Assembly: GCA_943787185.1 (NCBI GenBank)
Contig: CALSLL010000004.1
Span: 62,001 to 126,000 of the forward strand
Direction: 5' to 3'
From: UBA10349 sp003485905
GTDB taxonomy: Bacteria; Pseudomonadota; Gammaproteobacteria; Arenicellales; Arenicellaceae
Length of the DNA stretch: 64,000 bases
Below the pieces are notes generated by a model that saw only the letters and a program-made list of their open reading frames with translations, had not been told where the DNA came from and ran no database searches. Positions 61,771-64,000 of this stretch are shown one piece after another (the first letter of the stretch is position 1; each line of letters opens with the position of its first letter). The position numbers and the translations under genes were made by a program.

Positions 61771-62099
61771 GCAATCGTTGGGCAGTTTAGCGCTCAAATT
61801 AACTAGTGAGAATTAGATCTATAGTTTGCATTACACGTGATAAATTTCGCTCTAAATAGGTTTTGGTAGGTGTTCTGCATATTTGAGAACTATCAACGCT
61901 AATAGTCACTTTAGTTAATTCTATACTATCTGCTTCGGTACACAGAGTTGCTTGTAGGAAAGACGGTAAGGGCGTGGGTGAGGATTGTAAAAGTATTAAC
62001 GTGAAAGTACTTGGTACACCACTTTTGACAGTAACTATATTCTAGTGCCACGCTCGGTTTGCCAATTAAATTAATATTTGCGCATGAGATAATTCCTTT
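61771..62099. other. Divergent intergenic region tatD-like / tcdA
   Basis: About 330 bases between divergent genes with no credible coding frame. It must hold both promoters. A perfect TTGACA at 62025-62030 is present, but no good -10 lies at the right distance on the plus strand. No stem-loop or repeat is seen. Confidence 0.4.
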
Positions 62100-62888
62100 A
62101 TGGGAAATACAAAACAAATCAACAAACGTAGATTTGGTGGTGTTGTTAAATCTTATGGTGCGGATGCATTCGAGCGTTTTGCTCGTGCACATGTTTGCGT
62201 ACTAGGGGTCGGCGGCGTGGGTTCCTGGGTTGTAGAAGCTCTGGCACGCAGTGGCATCGCCACGCTCACTTTGGTTGATATGGATGTTGTGGCTGAATCA
62301 AATATTAATCGACAGCTACACGCCCTTGAAGGCACAGTAGGTCGAGATAAGATAAAAGTTATGTCTGAACGGGCACATCAAATAAACCCGCTTGCTAGAA
62401 TAACTTTAATCGATGACTTCGTGACCGTCGAGAATGCTATGGATTTACTCGATGGGCAGTTTTCTTATGTTGTCGATTGCATCGATAACTTTAGAGTAAA
62501 AGCGGCTGTTATATCGGCATGTAAAATAAGTAATACACCAGTGCTTACCATAGGGGGTGCGGGTGGAAAAATTGATCCGAGTTTAATCGTATGTGGTGAT
62601 TTAAGTGGGACCGAGCGAGATCCACTGTTAGCACAAACGCGTAAATTACTGCGTCAAAAATACCAGTTTACAAGACAACAAGGGGAGAGTTTTAATGTCC
62701 CCACCGTTTATTCCAAGGAAGAAAGAAACCTTCGTTCGGAAGATGGCAGTACTAGCGACAATGCCAGCGGTTTATCTTGTGATAGTGCGATTGGGTCTCT
62801 AACCCATGTAACAGGGAGTTTTGCTTTTAGTGCTGTGGCGTTTGTCCTTGAAGAGTTGTCTAGTAAGGCGGAAAGGAGCGTTCGCTGA
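62100..62888 (+). CDS. tcdA: tRNA threonylcarbamoyladenosine dehydratase
   Basis: Converts t6A37 of ANN-decoding tRNAs to its cyclic form with ATP. 262 residues of the E1/ThiF fold. The nucleotide-binding motif is VLGVGGVGSWVVEALARSG, followed by LVDMDVVAESNINRQ (the catalytic Arg region) and YVVDCIDNFRVKAAV. The C-terminal half (SLTHVTGSFAFSAVAFVLEEL) is typical. It usually accepts electrons or sulfur from CsdA/CsdE genes, absent here. Confidence 0.95.
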   Translation: MGNTKQINKRRFGGVVKSYGADAFERFARAHVCVLGVGGVGSWVVEALARSGIATLTLVDMDVVAESNINRQLHALEGTVGRDKIKVMSERAHQINPLARITLIDDFVTVENAMDLLDGQFSYVVDCIDNFRVKAAVISACKISNTPVLTIGGAGGKIDPSLIVCGDLSGTERDPLLAQTRKLLRQKYQFTRQQGESFNVPTVYSKEERNLRSEDGSTSDNASGLSCDSAIGSLTHVTGSFAFSAVAFVLEELSSKAERSVR

Positions 62889-63042
62889 TTTAAGGAGTAT
62901 TGATAATTGAGTATATTTTTCCTTAATGATACTTGTACCTCGAAATGTAAATACTATTCGGTCGAACGCTTGTCCAGATTCTGAGGCTGGTTGGGTTTTT
63001 CAAAAATGTTACAGACAAGATGGCGCAAAATATACTAATATG

Positions 63043-63235
63043 GACGTGCTTCATTTATGAAGTCGAGTCATGTAGGCCTTTGTAGAGGCGGTTTAATGGA
63101 CTAGACAGTGCAAACCATCTCGATTTATCGGGGGAAGTAAGCATTAATGCTTTCAGGTTCTACATAGTAGCTTCTGTTTCGCCGCAGAGCTGCTGAGTGA
63201 GGAAGAGCGCGTTAAAAACGCTCTTCCTCATTTTT
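63043..63235 (+). ncRNA. Candidate small RNA (about 190 nt)
   Basis: A region without coding frame that begins about 7 bases after TATACT (63031-63036) and ends in a perfect terminator. The length suits a regulatory RNA. I could not match it to 6S RNA, SRP RNA, tmRNA or a riboswitch, and the few GGA trinucleotides are too few for a CsrB-like RNA. The -35 is poor. Confidence 0.35.
63198..63235 (+). terminator. Strong Rho-independent terminator
   Basis: TGAGGAAGAGCG and CGCTCTTCCTCA form a perfect 12-bp stem with a 9-base loop, followed by five Ts. It lies about 310 bases after tcdA, too far to be a simple tcdA terminator. Confidence 0.9.
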
Positions 63236-63388
63236 ATTGCAGTGACTAAATTCAAATAGTAACCAAATAGTAAATAGTGATAGGCATGTAATTTTGAATT
63301 CAGTTTGCTTACATCCTGCTCTTGGTCACTTTGTTAAGCGCGAATAATCTCCGTGTCGTTATATCTACTGCAAGGTATTATTCGACAT

Positions 63389-64000
63389 ATGCACAAAAGC
63401 AAAAATATAGTTTTAGCAACACTAAATGCAAAGTATATCCATGCCGCTTTTGGTTTACGCTACTTAAAAGCAAATTTGCACGAACATGAAGAGTACTGTC
63501 GTATTCAAGAGTTCACCGTGGATGTTCGAGCAGAAGATGCTGTTGAGCAATTGCTTGAATTACAGCCCTCAATTATCGGTTTTGGTGTTTACATTTGGAA
63601 TGTAGAGCAAACTGAAAAAATTGTAGGGTTACTTAAAACGGTCGCTCCAGATATCGTAATTGTGCTCGGTGGGCCAGAGGTAAGTTACGAGCAAGAAGAT
63701 CAGGTAATAGTAAAGTTGGCAGACTATACGATAAGCGGTTGGGGCGAGACTAGCTTTTACAGTCTTGTGTGCGGTATTTTAGATGCAAAGGCGGACAAAG
63801 AAGCCAGTCCTAAGTTAATTTCGGGTAAGCAAGAAAAACTGGATGAAATCCGGATGCCTTACTATTTGTATGATCAGGAAGATCTAATGAAGCGAGTGTT
63901 GTATGTGGAGGCATCACGAGGTTGTCCCTACAAGTGTGAGTTCTGCTTATCATCCTTAGACAAAACGGCGTGGTCGTTTGATATTGAACAGTTTTTAACC
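63389..64000 (+). CDS. B12-binding radical SAM protein, 3' end outside the window
   Basis: The first 204 residues of a longer gene. The N-terminal part is a cobalamin-binding Rossmann domain (IVLATLNAKYIHAAFGLRYL ... IIGFGVYIWN ... IVIVLGGPEVSY), and the radical SAM motif CxxxCxxC begins in RGCPYKCEFCLSS near residue 176-188. Such proteins carry out methylations or other radical reactions, often in natural-product or membrane-lipid pathways; the substrate cannot be judged from this fragment. It follows the terminator at 63198-63235 and so starts its own unit. Confidence 0.88.
   Translation, partial: MHKSKNIVLATLNAKYIHAAFGLRYLKANLHEHEEYCRIQEFTVDVRAEDAVEQLLELQPSIIGFGVYIWNVEQTEKIVGLLKTVAPDIVIVLGGPEVSYEQEDQVIVKLADYTISGWGETSFYSLVCGILDAKADKEASPKLISGKQEKLDEIRMPYYLYDQEDLMKRVLYVEASRGCPYKCEFCLSSLDKTAWSFDIEQFLT

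Larger units (their letters stand above)
62889..63388. other. 500-base gap with a possible small RNA
   Basis: Between tcdA and the radical SAM gene. It has no credible protein-coding frame. It contains a promoter-like -10 (TATACT, 63031-63036), a following 190-base region and a perfect terminator at 63198-63235, annotated separately. The last 150 bases are AT-rich and presumably hold the radical SAM gene's promoter. Confidence 0.5.

Noticed and set aside
62025..62030. Perfect TTGACA as the -35 of tcdA
   Set aside because: At 16-18 bases downstream there is no -10-like sequence; the nearest TATATT is far too close.

Overview
The window reads as chromosomal DNA of a free-living, probably marine gammaproteobacterium of moderate GC. 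Two blocks keep the gene order I know from Pseudomonas and relatives: groL-groS / fxsA / cutA-dsbD-tlpA / aroQ / prmA-DUF3426-dusB-fis-purH, and rpoH-ftsX-ftsE-ftsY / M16-M16-rsmD-coaD-yfhL. A TonB2/TtpC-type energy-transduction array, a HrcA-type CIRCE element and a high-potential iron-sulfur protein fit that picture. I saw no rRNA, tRNA, insertion sequence, prophage or CRISPR array. The species cannot be named from the sequence alone.

Layout. 1-9 kb: the 3' part of a glycoside-hydrolase-like gene, a zinc-ribbon/SPOR membrane protein, rpiA, a DUF547 protein, ilvA overlapping a phosphopantetheinyl transferase, a YdcF-like protein and trpBA. 9-15 kb: HiPIP, a glycerol kinase cut at about residue 300 and joined in frame to a surface-protein tail, a bactofilin interrupted at a slippery A-AAA-AAG site, a DUF3820 protein, an HtrA-like protein without the catalytic His, a lipoprotein and a DUF2461 protein. 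15-25 kb: a four-gene Gld-like ABC system, a lipoprotein rhodanese, long-form GAPDH, an ankyrin protein, a BepA-like protease, TusA-like protein and dodecin. 25-38.6 kb: groESL with CIRCE and the conserved block to purH, followed by a MalY-like lyase and a VanZ-like protein. The accBC genes usually found between aroQ and prmA are absent. 38.6-47 kb: rpoH-ftsXEY (minus) and the M16 pair-rsmD-coaD-yfhL (plus). 47-56.6 kb: two small lipoproteins, a 1.1-kb stretch without a recognisable gene, then nine genes forming one complete TonB2/TtpC system followed by a partial second copy. 56.6-64 kb: MazG-like protein, PBP1b, a TPR lipoprotein, a CinA-type protein, TatD, TcdA, a possible small RNA and the start of a B12-binding radical SAM gene.

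Functional themes. Protein quality control and heat shock: groESL, rpoH, BepA-like protease. A CIRCE-like operator lies in front of both groS and rpoH, suggesting that HrcA may control the sigma-32 gene as well as the chaperonin. Envelope work: FtsEX, PBP1b, SPOR protein, bactofilin, TonB/ExbBD, DsbD with a TlpA-like thioredoxin. Core metabolism: trpBA, ilvA, aroQ, purH, rpiA, gap, coaD.

The observations most worth checking are the bactofilin frameshift site, the CIRCE-like site before rpoH, the glpK chimera, the duplicated TtpC modules, the missing accBC and the possible sRNA at 63043-63235.
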